From JABDIY01 sp963803875 (GTDB taxonomy: Bacteria; Actinomycetota; Acidimicrobiia; Acidimicrobiales; SZUA-35), in contig CAWDOA010000008.1 of the NCBI GenBank assembly GCA_963803875.1, positions 248,001 to 312,000 of the forward strand: a stretch of DNA of 64,000 nucleotides, read 5' to 3'. The notes below the pieces were generated by a model. That model saw nothing but the letters and a program-made list of their open reading frames with translations, was not told where the DNA came from and ran no database searches. The position numbers and the translations under genes are program-made. Positions 1 through 8,950 of this stretch are shown here, one piece after another (position 1 is the stretch's first letter; every line of letters starts with the position of its first letter).

Positions 1-459
1 AACCAAGACGGTGTACGAGGAAATCACCGACGGAAAAGAAGTGATCGATCTCGCAGGGCGTGAAATCAACGGCCGGGCGTACGTGGCCGGCTTCAATTTC
101 GAGGGTCGGATCAGCAGAAAGACGTCGGCGTACTCTCCGGTGGAGAACGAAACCGGGTTCACCTCGCCAAGGTGCTCAAGGACGGCGGAAACCTGCTGTT
201 GCTCGACGAGCCGACGAATGACCTCGATGTCGACACGCTTCGAGCATTGGAAGACGGCCTGGACCGATTTGCCGGATGCGCTGTTGTGATCTCGCACGAT
301 CGCTGGTTCCTCGACCGAATCGCCACTCACATTCTGGCCTTCGAGGGAAACAGCCAAGTTCGCTGGTTCGAGGGCAACTTCAGTGAATACGAAGAATTCC
401 GAGAGGCTGAGTTCGGTGACGCAGCACTCCCGAGCCGAATCGAATACAAGAAGGCGTAG
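1..459 (+). CDS. ettA: energy-dependent translational throttle protein EttA, C-terminal part, frameshifted
   Basis: ABC-F ATPase that in E. coli binds the ribosomal E site and gates early translation according to ATP/ADP. Only the last ~150 residues are in the window. The second ATP-binding domain is recognisable: a signature read as LSGGERNRVHLAK, Walker B LLLLDEPTNDLD, the switch histidine in VISHDRWFLDRIATHIL and the family tail FEGNFSEYEE. The reading frame changes at about 103-106: upstream residues ending FNFE are in frame 2, whereas GSDQQKDVG and everything after is in frame 1. One missing G in the GGG run would explain it, so this may be a sequencing error rather than a dead gene. Family assignment is confident; the state of the gene is not. 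Confidence 0.85.
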
Positions 460-643
460 GGCTTCCCGGCCTCGTCGCCGGCCACAAACGTCACATCACC
501 GGGTGAAGTACCGGGTACGACCGTGTAGCACAATCGGGTGATGGCCACTCCCCCCTCGGCGCCAGCTCACCGTCGATGACCGACCCAGCGATCGTTCGTG
601 GGGTTCGTTCAGCGATGCCGGACCGTGGATCCTCACCACCAAG

Positions 644-2182
644 ATGCCGTCTTGGCGAAAGCCGGCGTCGCGTCGCCGTGAACGACAGGCCGCAGAGCTT
701 CCCTCGCTGTATGAAGCGCCCAGGCTCCCGCCGTTGCGCCGCGCACTCACGGTGATCCGCGTGCTGGGAACCGCAGTCCTCGGATGGGCGTTCAAGGAAC
801 GAGGCACTCCCGAATCAAGGGCGGGCATCAGTCGAAGGCTACGACATGCGGCGGAGAACCTCGGGCCAACGTATATCAAGCTCGCCCAGATCATCAGCGC
901 CGGTGAGGGTGTGTTCCCGGCCGAATTGGTGGCCGAGTGCAGAAAGCTGCGCGACCAGGTGGCTCCGGTCGACTATCAGCAGGTCGTTGACGTCATTGAG
1001 GGCGACTTCGGAAAATCAATGCACGAACTGTTCGCCAACTTCGCACCGACGTCCTTGGCCGCAGCATCGATCGCCCAGGTTCATCACGCCACACTCCACG
1101 ACGGGACACCAGTTGTTGTCAAAGTTCAACGTCCTGGCATCGATGAACTGGTGAAAAAGGACCTACGAGTGCTTGCGTGGCTCGCCCAGTTCTTGGTCGG
1201 CAGGATTCCGGTGGCGGCATTGGCAAATCCGCCTGCCCTCGTCGAGATGTTTGCCGAAACGATCGTGGAGGAACTGGACTTCCACCTCGAGGGCGACAAC
1301 ATGCTCGACGTCGCTGAGATCATGGTGAAGTTGAACCAAACCGGCTTCGTGATCCCGCGCCCCCACCCCGAACTGGTCAGCACCCGCGTCCTCGTGATGG
1401 AGGAACTCAAGGGCTTCAAATTCGACGACGTCGCCGGAATGAAGGATGCCGGAGTCAACACCCACAACGTGATTCGAACCGGCATGATCGGTTTCCTCGA
1501 AGGAGCGTTCGTTCATGGTGTCTTCCATGGCGACCTGCACGGCGGCAACCTTTTGGTACTTCCCGACGGACGAACCGGTCTACTCGACTTCGGTATCACC
1601 GGCCGGCTGTCCGACGCTGAGAAGCAGGCCTTCATGAAGATGATGATGACAGCAACCATGAATGACGTCACCGGACAGGTAGAGGCTCTGCGGGACCTCG
1701 GTGCGCTTCCAACCGATACCGATGTTCGGAAGGTGATCGATGACATTGGTCTTGACGGGCCGCCGATTGACCCCACCAAGATGACACCAGACGAGATGAT
1801 CGCCGAGCTTCAGCGGATCATCAAGGCTCTGCTCGGCTATGGCGCTCGAATGCCCAAGCCGTTGATGCTGTACGTGAAGAACCTGATCTTCATCGATGGA
1901 GCAATCGGTACGTTGGCGCCCGATCTCGACCTGTTCGGAGAGGTCACCTACATCGCCACCCACTTTTTCACCAAACACGGTGCCACCTTCGCCAACGAAC
2001 TCGGTGTTGATCAGAGCGAATGGCGGCTCGATCTCGACGGGATCAAGGCCGGCTTCGGTGTGGATCCTTCCGGCATGGAACAGCTGAGTCACGCCGAACT
2101 TCAAGAGCGCCGAGCGATCATCAACAAACGGCTCGCCGGTGACTCGCCACTGAAGTCGCCACTGCGAAAACTGGGCAGCTAA
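644..2182 (+). CDS. ABC1/UbiB family atypical protein kinase-like ATPase (AarF)
   Basis: 512-residue member of the ABC1/UbiB/ADCK family, whose members act in quinone or isoprenoid-lipid metabolism. Seen: KxGQ-type motif YIKLAQ near residues 77-82, the alanine-rich AAAS loop replacing the P-loop (139-142), catalytic lysine in VVVKVQRPG (about 160), HGDLHGGN and LLDFG in the C-lobe (about 295-318). The middle position of KxGQ is alanine instead of the usual glycine. ATG 644 lies 184 bp after ettA with no clear Shine-Dalgarno. Substrate unknown; no ubiquinone or menaquinone gene is adjacent. It converges with cysQ, 12 bp away. Confidence 0.88.
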   Translation: MPSWRKPASRRRERQAAELPSLYEAPRLPPLRRALTVIRVLGTAVLGWAFKERGTPESRAGISRRLRHAAENLGPTYIKLAQIISAGEGVFPAELVAECRKLRDQVAPVDYQQVVDVIEGDFGKSMHELFANFAPTSLAAASIAQVHHATLHDGTPVVVKVQRPGIDELVKKDLRVLAWLAQFLVGRIPVAALANPPALVEMFAETIVEELDFHLEGDNMLDVAEIMVKLNQTGFVIPRPHPELVSTRVLVMEELKGFKFDDVAGMKDAGVNTHNVIRTGMIGFLEGAFVHGVFHGDLHGGNLLVLPDGRTGLLDFGITGRLSDAEKQAFMKMMMTATMNDVTGQVEALRDLGALPTDTDVRKVIDDIGLDGPPIDPTKMTPDEMIAELQRIIKALLGYGARMPKPLMLYVKNLIFIDGAIGTLAPDLDLFGEVTYIATHFFTKHGATFANELGVDQSEWRLDLDGIKAGFGVDPSGMEQLSHAELQERRAIINKRLAGDSPLKSPLRKLGS

Positions 2183-2194
2183 CCACAGCCGCAA

Positions 2195-2947
2195 TCAGCC
2201 ACGCAGGATCTCCAGGCAGCGGTCGGCCAGTTCGCGGCGGCAGATCAGCAGGTCCGGCAGGTACGGATCGGGGTTGTTGTAGAGCATCGGTGATCCATCG
2301 AGTCGCGAGCAGTGGAGTCCGGCGGCCTCGGCTACAGCTACCGGTGCGCAGTTGTCCCACTCGTACTGGCCGCCGGAATGGGCATAGATATCTGCCTGGC
2401 CGCGTACCACGGCCATGGCCTTCGCTCCGGCAGAACCCATCTCGAGATACTCAGCATCGAGAGCCGCGGCGAGCATCTGGGCTGCGGGGGGGCGTCGGGT
2501 ACGACTGACGATCACCCGTGGGCGGTCCGAGGGCATAGCCGGGACAACAGCAGGTGTACCGGTACCGAACACGAGGCCCTCGGCCGGAAGTGAAACCGCT
2601 CCCGCAACGGGGTGGCCGGCCACGACGAGGGCGATGTGCACGGCCCAATCATGTCGAGGCGGTTCGGCGTATTCGCGGGTGCCGTCGAGGGGGTCGACGA
2701 TCCAGGTTCTCTTGGCGTCGAGCCGTTCCCTTTGGTCGGCGCCCTCTTCGGAGAGCAGGGAATCGCTCGGACGTTCCGCTGCGAGCGTGTCAGCGATGAA
2801 GTGATGGGCGGCGGCGTCGCCGGCGTCCTTCATCGCGAAGTGATGAACGCCACGTTCAACCATGGTCTCACGAAGGGCCACGAGGATCTTGCCGGTCTCC
2901 TCGGCGAGCCGAGAGGCCAGGGCATGATCATCTGGTGTTGCGCTCAC
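2195..2947 (-). CDS. cysQ: 3'(2'),5'-bisphosphate nucleotidase CysQ-like (inositol monophosphatase superfamily)
   Basis: 250 residues. Metal-dependent phosphatase of the FIG/inositol monophosphatase fold; the actinobacterial CysQ branch dephosphorylates PAP/PAPS in sulfate assimilation. Seen: EE of LLSEEGAD, the metal motif WIVDPLDGTREYAE, and the C-terminal motif EWDNCAPVAVAEAAG. Dimetal ligands E, D, D and the late D are all present. Start is GTG 2947: a TAAGTT hexamer sits 6 nt upstream on the coding strand, suggesting a leaderless mRNA. Inositol monophosphatase activity cannot be excluded, but DPLDGTREY favours CysQ. Confidence 0.85.
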   Translation of the reverse strand: MSATPDDHALASRLAEETGKILVALRETMVERGVHHFAMKDAGDAAAHHFIADTLAAERPSDSLLSEEGADQRERLDAKRTWIVDPLDGTREYAEPPRHDWAVHIALVVAGHPVAGAVSLPAEGLVFGTGTPAVVPAMPSDRPRVIVSRTRRPPAAQMLAAALDAEYLEMGSAGAKAMAVVRGQADIYAHSGGQYEWDNCAPVAVAEAAGLHCSRLDGSPMLYNNPDPYLPDLLICRRELADRCLEILRG

Positions 2948-2953
2948 CGGAAC

Positions 2954-2959
2954 AACTTA
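2954..2959 (-). promoter_or_regulatory. -10 hexamer TAAGTT, leaderless start of cysQ
   Basis: TAAGTT on the minus strand ends 6 nt before GTG 2947 (spacer GTTCCG). Fits the TANNNT-N6-8-start pattern repeated throughout this window. Confidence 0.6.
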
Positions 2960-2982
2960 CTGGAGCGCTAGCCCCACTCCGC

Positions 2983-3336
2983 TCAATCTTCAGCCGGTCC
3001 AAACGGCTCGTCCGCTTTGATGTAGCAATCCTCGTGGTAGTGCTCAACGCGGGTCCACACGCCTTTGGTGTACACGTTGCAGATGACCTGCACATCGCGA
3101 TGTCGAGCCCGAAACTTGACCCGGTCGGCGCAGTGTTCGCACTCGGTCATTGATCCGGCCTCGATCAGCCTCGTGACGGCCCTGGATTCCCACTTCCGGG
3201 GAGCAGGCTTCTTGGCCGCTGCCTTCTTTGCCCTGGGTTTCTTGGCCCCAGCTTTCTTGGACGTGGATGCCGATGGCGAACTGGCAGCTGCCTTCTTCTT
3301 GGGCTTTTTCGGTTTGGAAGCGACCTTTGTAGCCAT
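2983..3336 (-). CDS. Lys/Ala-rich histone-H1-like tail fused to a PARP-type zinc-finger-like domain
   Basis: 117 residues from ATG 3336. Residues 1-48 are almost only K, A, P and S (KKPKKKAAASS, KKPRAKKAAAKKPAPRK), like histone H1 or the tails of actinobacterial nucleoid proteins. Residues ~60-113 form a compact domain with C-x2-C-x31-H-x2-C (CEHC ... HEDC) and an aromatic cluster around W95 (VWTRVEHYHEDCY). That spacing and the HxxC after an aromatic stretch resemble the PARP-type zinc finger, which recognises DNA breaks; an extra Cys lies in VICN. DNA binding is an inference. It is divergent from nucS with ~70 bp between starts. A longer in-frame extension to 3639 would run through nucS and is a shadow. 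Confidence 0.65.
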   Translation of the reverse strand: MATKVASKPKKPKKKAAASSPSASTSKKAGAKKPRAKKAAAKKPAPRKWESRAVTRLIEAGSMTECEHCADRVKFRARHRDVQVICNVYTKGVWTRVEHYHEDCYIKADEPFGPAED

Positions 3337-3393
3337 GGAATTCCATCGGCACCGGACCGATGTTCTTGAGCGCCGTGGAGCGGCCTTCGGCGA

Positions 3394-3399
3394 TAGGTT
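3394..3399 (+). promoter_or_regulatory. -10 hexamer TAGGTT, leaderless start of nucS
   Basis: TAGGTT ends 6 nt before GTG 3406 (spacer CACTGG base by base after the hexamer). No Shine-Dalgarno is present. Confidence 0.6.
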
Positions 3400-3405
3400 C
3401 ACTGG

Positions 3406-4065
3406 GTGCGATTGGTCGTTGCGGAATGCACTGTCACCTACGACGGTCGGCTCACCTCGCGACTCGAGCGGGCGCGGCGGCTTCTGATGGTCAAAGCTGA
3501 TGGCTGCGTGGCGATACACGCCGATGGAGGGGCATACAAACCCCTGAACTGGATGAATGCCCCGAATACCCTGATTGAAACTCATGACGGATGGCGTGTT
3601 TCGAACCAGAACGGCGAGTCCCTCCACATCGAGATACATGCAGTCGAGAGCGACACTTCAATCGATCTCGGTCTCGATCCAGGACTTCGAAAGGACGGCG
3701 TGGAGAGCCACCTGCAGGAACTCCTCGCCGAGCAACCGACCGAACTCGAAGATGGGCTCCAGTTGATCCGCAGGGAGTACCCCACCGAGATCGGTCCGGT
3801 CGACCTTCTGTGCCGCGATGCGGACGGAATCACCGTCGCGGTCGAGATCAAACGGCGCGGTGAGATCGACGGGGTGGAACAGCTCGCTCGATATCTCGAA
3901 TTCCTCAACGCCCAGCCAGACCTTTCGCCGGTTCGAGGAGTCTTCGCAGCCCAGCTGATCAAGCCGCAAGCCCGAGTGCTCGCCGGAACCCGTGAGATCC
4001 GGTGCGTCGAGGTCGACTACGACCAACTTCGAGGGGTTGAACGCCCTCAGCAGAAGCTGTTCTGA
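3406..4065 (+). CDS. nucS: mismatch-specific endonuclease NucS/EndoMS
   Basis: 219 residues, the normal length. NucS cuts both strands at G/T, G/G and T/T mismatches and replaces MutS/MutL in most actinobacteria. The N-terminal beta-rich dimerisation/DNA-binding half (1-110) is followed by a RecB-like nuclease domain. Catalytic residues are visible: E100 region (VESHLQELL), D132 in GPVDLLCRD, E147 and K149 in VAVEIKRRG. The protein ends QQKLF, a plausible beta-clamp-binding tail, consistent with clamp stimulation of the family. GTG 3406 is supported by a leaderless promoter. Divergent neighbour is the Lys-rich zinc-finger protein. Confidence 0.95.
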   Translation: MRLVVAECTVTYDGRLTSRLERARRLLMVKADGCVAIHADGGAYKPLNWMNAPNTLIETHDGWRVSNQNGESLHIEIHAVESDTSIDLGLDPGLRKDGVESHLQELLAEQPTELEDGLQLIRREYPTEIGPVDLLCRDADGITVAVEIKRRGEIDGVEQLARYLEFLNAQPDLSPVRGVFAAQLIKPQARVLAGTREIRCVEVDYDQLRGVERPQQKLF

Positions 4066-4126
4066 ACTGCATCTCGACATAGGTTGGCGGCACCGCACAG
4101 CACTGCTGAAGTGCAACACTTGAGCG

Positions 4127-6097
4127 GTGCAACCGTTGGACGACACAGCTGAGCAGGTTCGACGTCGGCTCAGATTGTCGATGGCGGCTCTTTTGGGAGT
4201 CTTCTCGCTCGCGTGTCTGGGGTGGGGAATCGACTCGGCTCTGTCCGCCAACACGGTGTCCCGAGGCGTTCGGGTACAGGGAATCGACCTGGGCGGCATG
4301 TCTGCTCCGGAGGTGCGCCTGGCAACCGCCGGCCTGGCATCGGAGCTACGCGACAAGCAGGTAACGATCTCGGTGGCGGAGTCTGCCATCAACACCGACC
4401 TGGTTCGGCTCGGCGTTCGCGTCGATCACGATCGTGTGGTCAGCGATGCGTTCGCTGCTCGGTCGGGGGGATCTCCGCTCACCGGACCGTTCCGGTGGTT
4501 GTCATCGTTCCGGACCGCGATCGAGCTCGACATTCCCTATGTCGTCGACGCTGATGCGGTCGAGGCCGCCGTGGCTACATTCATTGCCCCTCAGCTCGAC
4601 GGACCGAAGTCGCCCGCTCTGGCGTTGGTTGCAGATCAATTCGTTCCAACACCGGGCGCCTCCGGCACGGTCGTCGACCCGGCTCAGCTGGTCGAGCGCA
4701 TCACAGGACTGGTCGGAACCGAAGGGCCGTACACCATCAGCCTGACTCCCTACCCCAGCCGCCCGTTGCTCAGTCTCGATGCAGTTGGAAGGGTCGCCCT
4801 CGAGCTGAACGACGCAACCGCTGATCTACTTCGTGTACAGGTGCTCGAGCAGAGTTCGGAACTGACCGCGGCGGAGCTCCGCACGATCATCGATATCGAG
4901 AACACCGAAGCCGGCTCCTTCTGGCAAGTGAACCAGGGACGTGCACTCGAACTGCTGCGGGATCGATTCGAGGGTCTGGGAGACCCATCCCAACAAGCAC
5001 GATTCATCGTGATTCAGGATCGGCCCGAGATCGTTCCAGCAGACGAGACGCTGGTGTGCTGTGACGACAAGACCGCAGCCCTGCTTCGAGCTGCCCTCCT
5101 GACACGACAAACTCTCCCGATCTCCGAGGACGGGGAGGATCCGGGCGGTGACCCTGTCCGGACCGTTGAATTGAGTCCGATCGTGACCGACGGCACAAAA
5201 GGGGTCGCAGAGCTCGAAGCGCTTGGAATCGTTGAGCTGGTGTCAACATTCACCACGACCCACGGGTGTTGTGAGAATCGGGTGGACAACATCCAGCTCT
5301 TCGCAGACACCATCCGGGGCACGGTCATCGCTCCCGAAGAGGTGCTGAGCTTCAACGCCCTGGTGGGAGAACGTACGCTCGACAAGGGCTACAAGCAGGC
5401 CGGAGCGATCAACTTGGGAAGCCTCGAGCCCCAGATTGGCGGAGGCGTCTCGCAAGCGATTACCACCACCTTCAATGCCGCCTTCTTCGCCGGGCTCGAA
5501 TTTGTTGAATACCAGGCCCACTCGCTGTACTTCAGCCGGTATCCCGAGGGTCGTGAAGCCACGATCTCATGGCCTCGCCCCGATCTGAAGCTGCGCAACG
5601 ACACCCCATTCGGAGTGCTCATCTGGACCGAGTACACCGGCACCTCCATCACGGTTTCGATGTATTCCACCAAACACATCGAGGTGGAGGCGCTTCCCGT
5701 GGTGCGCCGATCGCAGGCACAGTGCCGAAGGGTCACAACACCACGTCAACGCACCTACCCGAGCGGAAAGGTGGTCATCGACGAAGTCTTTGCGGTCTAC
5801 CGACCGGCCCAGGGGTTGGACTGCAACGGCAACCCGGCTGATCCCGATGCGGTGCCCCCAACGACAACTCCCCCGACGACAACGCCGCCGGCCACGACTC
5901 CCCCGACGACAACTCCCACAACTGCGGCGCCCACGTCTTCACCCACAACTCCGGCGCCCACGACTGCCTCCAGCACAACCACCTCCAGCACAACCACCTC
6001 AAGCACAACCACCTCAAGCACAACGTCTGTGACCCAACCGACCTCGGCTCCACCGGGGGACGATGCAGCAGCTCCGGGCCCAGGCCCTGACGAGTGA
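4127..6097 (+). CDS. VanW family protein with Thr/Pro-rich C-terminal tail
   Basis: 656 residues. One N-terminal membrane anchor (about 18-40), then two peptidoglycan-binding-like (YoaR/PG_binding_4) repeats, then a VanW domain (about 375-530): NIQLFADTIRGTVIAPEEVLSFN, GGGVSQ and SRYPEGREATISW. The canonical VanW GGGVCQ cysteine is serine here, a variant I recall from other actinobacteria. CC pairs occur at VCCDDK and HGCCENR. The last ~80 residues are Thr/Pro/Ser repeats, probably a flexible wall-spanning region with the domain outside the membrane. Function of VanW is unknown; cell-envelope role inferred. GTG 4127 chosen as the first start after nucS, with no clear ribosome site. Confidence 0.82.
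   Translation: MQPLDDTAEQVRRRLRLSMAALLGVFSLACLGWGIDSALSANTVSRGVRVQGIDLGGMSAPEVRLATAGLASELRDKQVTISVAESAINTDLVRLGVRVDHDRVVSDAFAARSGGSPLTGPFRWLSSFRTAIELDIPYVVDADAVEAAVATFIAPQLDGPKSPALALVADQFVPTPGASGTVVDPAQLVERITGLVGTEGPYTISLTPYPSRPLLSLDAVGRVALELNDATADLLRVQVLEQSSELTAAELRTIIDIENTEAGSFWQVNQGRALELLRDRFEGLGDPSQQARFIVIQDRPEIVPADETLVCCDDKTAALLRAALLTRQTLPISEDGEDPGGDPVRTVELSPIVTDGTKGVAELEALGIVELVSTFTTTHGCCENRVDNIQLFADTIRGTVIAPEEVLSFNALVGERTLDKGYKQAGAINLGSLEPQIGGGVSQAITTTFNAAFFAGLEFVEYQAHSLYFSRYPEGREATISWPRPDLKLRNDTPFGVLIWTEYTGTSITVSMYSTKHIEVEALPVVRRSQAQCRRVTTPRQRTYPSGKVVIDEVFAVYRPAQGLDCNGNPADPDAVPPTTTPPTTTPPATTPPTTTPTTAAPTSSPTTPAPTTASSTTTSSTTTSSTTTSSTTSVTQPTSAPPGDDAAAPGPGPDE
5851..6040 (+). repeat. low-complexity Thr/Pro/Ser-coding repeat in the VanW gene
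   Basis: Short direct repeats of about 15 bp (ACCACCTCCAGCACA type, four copies from about 5968) and earlier ACGACAACTCCCCCG-like units. They encode the Thr/Pro/Ser-rich tail and are prone to slippage, so length may vary between strains. Confidence 0.7.
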
Positions 6098-6144
6098 CAG
6101 ACGAAGGTCGTTCCCCCAGTGGGCTCCAGCCGGCGGAGAGGCGA

Positions 6145-6150
6145 TACATT
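6145..6150 (+). promoter_or_regulatory. possible -10 hexamer TACATT ahead of the flavoprotein gene
   Basis: TACATT lies 31 nt upstream of ATG 6182 and would give a short leader. No convincing -35 or Shine-Dalgarno was found. Confidence 0.35.
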
Positions 6151-6181
6151 TTGGCCACGCCACCGCAAGAACCCCTCCCCA

Positions 6182-7423
6182 ATGACTGATCCACATCCCG
6201 CTACCACGCCACCCGAGATTCACAGCACCGGCACCGTTGTCGTCGGTGGCGGGCCTGCCGGAACCGCAGCAGCGCTCACGCTGGCCAGAGCGGGCACGCA
6301 GGTCACCCTCATTGACAAGGCGGTGTTCCCCCGGGACAAGTGTTGTGGCGACGGACTCACCACCGGTGCACTACGCCGACTCGAAGAGCTCGGGCTCGAT
6401 CCGAAGGAGGTCCCGAGTTGGAAGCCTGTCGAGCGCGTTCAGATCGCGGGCCCCAAGGGCCGGCCCATACCGTTCGATCTTCCTCATGCAAATGGTCTGT
6501 TCGCCGTCATCGCCCGCCGTGCCGAGCTCGACGCGGCACTTCTGAGACTCGCGGTAGACGCCGGCGTCGATGTTCGGGAGGGTGTCACCCTGCGCGACCT
6601 TTCGGTTGTGGAACTTGGGATCAGAGCACATACCAGCCACGGCGTCATCCAGGCCGAGAACTACATCGCCGCCGACGGGATGTGGTCCCCTACCCGCAAG
6701 CTGATAGGCGTGGGGGCCGACGGGTACCGGGGCGAGTGGCATGCCTTTCGGCAGTACTTCGAAAACGTCAGCGGCCCGGCCCGAGATGAGCTGTTCGTGT
6801 GGTTCGAAAAGGACCTGCTCCCGGGGTACGTGTGGGCGTTTCCGCTGGCCGACGGCACCGCCAACGTCGGATTCGGCATTCAACGAGGACGTGGAATCGA
6901 GATCCAGCAGATGAAGAAGCTGTGGGCTGAGCTCCTCGAACGACCACGGATTCGTGCGGTCCTCGGAGACCAGGCAACGCCTGTCGATCGCCATTTGGCG
7001 TGGCCGATACCAGCACGGCTCGGCGATCTCAGACTGCACCACGGGCGGGTCCTTTTCGTGGGTGACGCGGCCGCGGCTACAGATCCGATGACGGGCGAAG
7101 GCATAGGGCAGGCGCTGGAAACCGGGGTTCTTGCGGCCGAGGCAATCCTGAAGAACCCGGGTGATCACGTGGCAGCTGGGGCACATTACACAGCACAGCT
7201 ACACCGATCGATGGAACGAGACCACAGGTTGGCCAAGGTCTTGAGTGATGCGTTGGCTCGACCCCGGGTGGCGCAGGCAAGCGTACGGATCGCCGGTGCC
7301 ACAGGTTGGACGCGACGAAACTTCGCACGATGGCTGTTCGAGGACTACCCCCGAGCCGTGCTCGGAACGCCGAAGCGATGGCACAGAAAGCTGTTCAGCC
7401 AGCCCGGAGCGTACAGAAGCTGA
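6182..7423 (+). CDS. geranylgeranyl reductase family FAD-dependent oxidoreductase
   Basis: 413 residues. Flavoprotein family that saturates isoprenoid chains, in menaquinone side chains or polyprenyl lipids. Seen: N-terminal dinucleotide fold VVVGGGPAGTAAALTLARAG with the acidic end of beta-2 in VTLIDKAVFPRDKCCGDGL (CCGDG is typical of the family) and the second FAD motif VLFVGDAAAATDPMTGEGI. ATG 6182 is preferred; an in-frame GTG at 6119 would add 21 residues without similarity to the fold. The substrate cannot be told from sequence. No operon partner; the sigma-factor gene follows after about 200 bp. Confidence 0.85.
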   Translation: MTDPHPATTPPEIHSTGTVVVGGGPAGTAAALTLARAGTQVTLIDKAVFPRDKCCGDGLTTGALRRLEELGLDPKEVPSWKPVERVQIAGPKGRPIPFDLPHANGLFAVIARRAELDAALLRLAVDAGVDVREGVTLRDLSVVELGIRAHTSHGVIQAENYIAADGMWSPTRKLIGVGADGYRGEWHAFRQYFENVSGPARDELFVWFEKDLLPGYVWAFPLADGTANVGFGIQRGRGIEIQQMKKLWAELLERPRIRAVLGDQATPVDRHLAWPIPARLGDLRLHHGRVLFVGDAAAATDPMTGEGIGQALETGVLAAEAILKNPGDHVAAGAHYTAQLHRSMERDHRLAKVLSDALARPRVAQASVRIAGATGWTRRNFARWLFEDYPRAVLGTPKRWHRKLFSQPGAYRS

Positions 7424-7609
7424 AACGACTCCTGAAGGCCGAGCGAGTCATCCGGCCCCAAACTCACAGTGCAGTGCATCCACTCCGAGGTCGGAAGCGT
7501 AGTTACAAATATGAACGCCACATCCCTCTTGATGGAACGGTCGTCGGTGTCGCCCCCACGATGGCCCGGCGTCCATTCGCCCCATCGACCAACCGGGGCC
7601 AACACTAAG

Positions 7610-7615
7610 TATCGT
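7610..7615 (+). promoter_or_regulatory. -10 hexamer TATCGT, leaderless start of the ECF sigma gene
   Basis: TATCGT ends 6 nt before GTG 7622. It selects GTG 7622 over upstream in-frame starts. Confidence 0.5.
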
Positions 7616-7621
7616 CATACC

Positions 7622-8182
7622 GTGGTTTCACCTGCGACAGAGGACCCTGAGCTCGAATTGAGAGCTCGCTTCATCGCCGGCGACGATGAAGTGCTGAAGG
7701 ATCTCTACAATGAGCACGGCGCATCCGTGTACACCTTTGCCAAACGTGCGCTGGGTGCGGAGGCGGCCAGGGATCTCACGCAGGAAGTCTTCCTGTCCGC
7801 CTGGCGGGCCAGGTCCTCCTTCGATGCAACGAAGGGCAGTTTGGGCGGATGGCTGATGGGAATCACGAAGAACCGCCTCGTCGACACGTACCGCAAGGCT
7901 GGTCGTCGAGTCGACGAAGCTGAGCTGAGCGAGCCCGTTCAACAGCGGGCGGCTAGCGAAGACCACAATCGTTTTGGTCTCTTGGCTGATCGCATGGTGC
8001 TCACCACCGCTCTCAACACGCTCCCAGAACGTCAGCGCCACGTGCTCACGATGGCCTTCTGGGGCGACCTGACCCAGCAGCAAATCGCCGAAGACACCAA
8101 CATGCCACTCGGCACCGTCAAGAGCGATATGCGTCGGGGCTTGCTGCAACTTCGCAAAGAGCTGGAGAGGTCCAATGTCTGA
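7622..8182 (+). CDS. ECF-type RNA polymerase sigma factor
   Basis: 186 residues. Sigma-70 region 2 (about 25-90: LYNEHGASVYTFAKRALG, DLTQEVFLSAWR) and region 4 (about 125-180: LNTLPERQRHVLTMAFWGDLTQQQIAEDTNMPLGTVKSDMRRGLLQLRKEL, read in parts). No region 3, so ECF class. The stop overlaps the next gene by 8 nt and that gene encodes an RskA-type anti-sigma factor, so this is probably a SigK-like unit held at the membrane. In-frame starts up to 7469 encode low-complexity sequence and are not favoured. Confidence 0.9.
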   Translation: MVSPATEDPELELRARFIAGDDEVLKDLYNEHGASVYTFAKRALGAEAARDLTQEVFLSAWRARSSFDATKGSLGGWLMGITKNRLVDTYRKAGRRVDEAELSEPVQQRAASEDHNRFGLLADRMVLTTALNTLPERQRHVLTMAFWGDLTQQQIAEDTNMPLGTVKSDMRRGLLQLRKELERSNV

Positions 8183-8870
8183 TCACGACAACAATTTCAG
8201 TGGGATCGAAGAGGAAGAAATGCGCGACCTCCAACTGCTCGAAATGCTCGACGACATCAAACAGCGGATCGGCGATGAGCCTCCGGTACTTGATGCTCCG
8301 CCAGCCGAGGTATGGGCAGGAATTCAGAACCACATCGATGCAGAAGAACCGATCCCATCACCCGCCGACGAGATGTCAGTTCTTACCCACACCGACAGCG
8401 TTGTAACCTCGCTCGACCACCATCGACGCAGACGGCGTCCGGCTGGGATTCTGTTGACTGCGGTTGCGGCTTCGGTCGTTACGGCGATTGCCTTCGCCTC
8501 GGTACTGCGAGATGACAGCCGGATCGTGGGAGAAGTGGAGCTGGCCACCTTGACAGACCAAGGCGCCCCATCTCTTGGAACCGCAACCATCGTCGAGGAG
8601 GATGGTGCCACCCGCCTCGACATCAACTTCGACACCGACCTCGTCGGGGCCGAGGAAACCTATGAGCTTTGGATCATAGACAGCGACGTCGATCAGATGT
8701 ACTCCCTGGGTGAGATCGGCAGCACGGGCGACGGCGATCAACGGTCGTATGAGATTCCCGAAGGAGTCGACATTCGCGACTTCCCGATTGTCGATATCAG
8801 TCTCGAACCTGATGATGGCAATCCGGCTCACAGTGGTGACTCTCATTTCCGGGGAGTACTCGACGCCTAG
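8175..8870 (+). CDS. anti-sigma-K factor RskA-like membrane protein
   Basis: 231 residues, starting inside the sigma gene (8-nt overlap, translational coupling). The N-terminus is acidic and cytoplasmic (1-85); a basic stop RRRRRP precedes one membrane helix (about 91-109); the outside part (125-231) matches the RskA C-terminal domain: YELWIIDSD, MYSLGEIG, VDISLEPDDGNPAHSG. No cysteine zinc motif (ZAS) is visible, as in RskA. RskA-type proteins are released by regulated proteolysis; the inducing signal here is unknown. Confidence 0.85.
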   Translation: MSDHDNNFSGIEEEEMRDLQLLEMLDDIKQRIGDEPPVLDAPPAEVWAGIQNHIDAEEPIPSPADEMSVLTHTDSVVTSLDHHRRRRRPAGILLTAVAASVVTAIAFASVLRDDSRIVGEVELATLTDQGAPSLGTATIVEEDGATRLDINFDTDLVGAEETYELWIIDSDVDQMYSLGEIGSTGDGDQRSYEIPEGVDIRDFPIVDISLEPDDGNPAHSGDSHFRGVLDA

Positions 8871-8950
8871 TTCTCTCGGCAGGCCAGGGTCCCCGACATC
8901 CCGTCAGTACCAAACCGACGTCTCACTTCACGATTATTGCCATGGGTGCC

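Noticed and set aside
460..643. Possible terminator stem CCGGC-CTCGTC-GCCGG after ettA
   Set aside because: Only five base pairs and not convincingly stronger than chance at this GC content.
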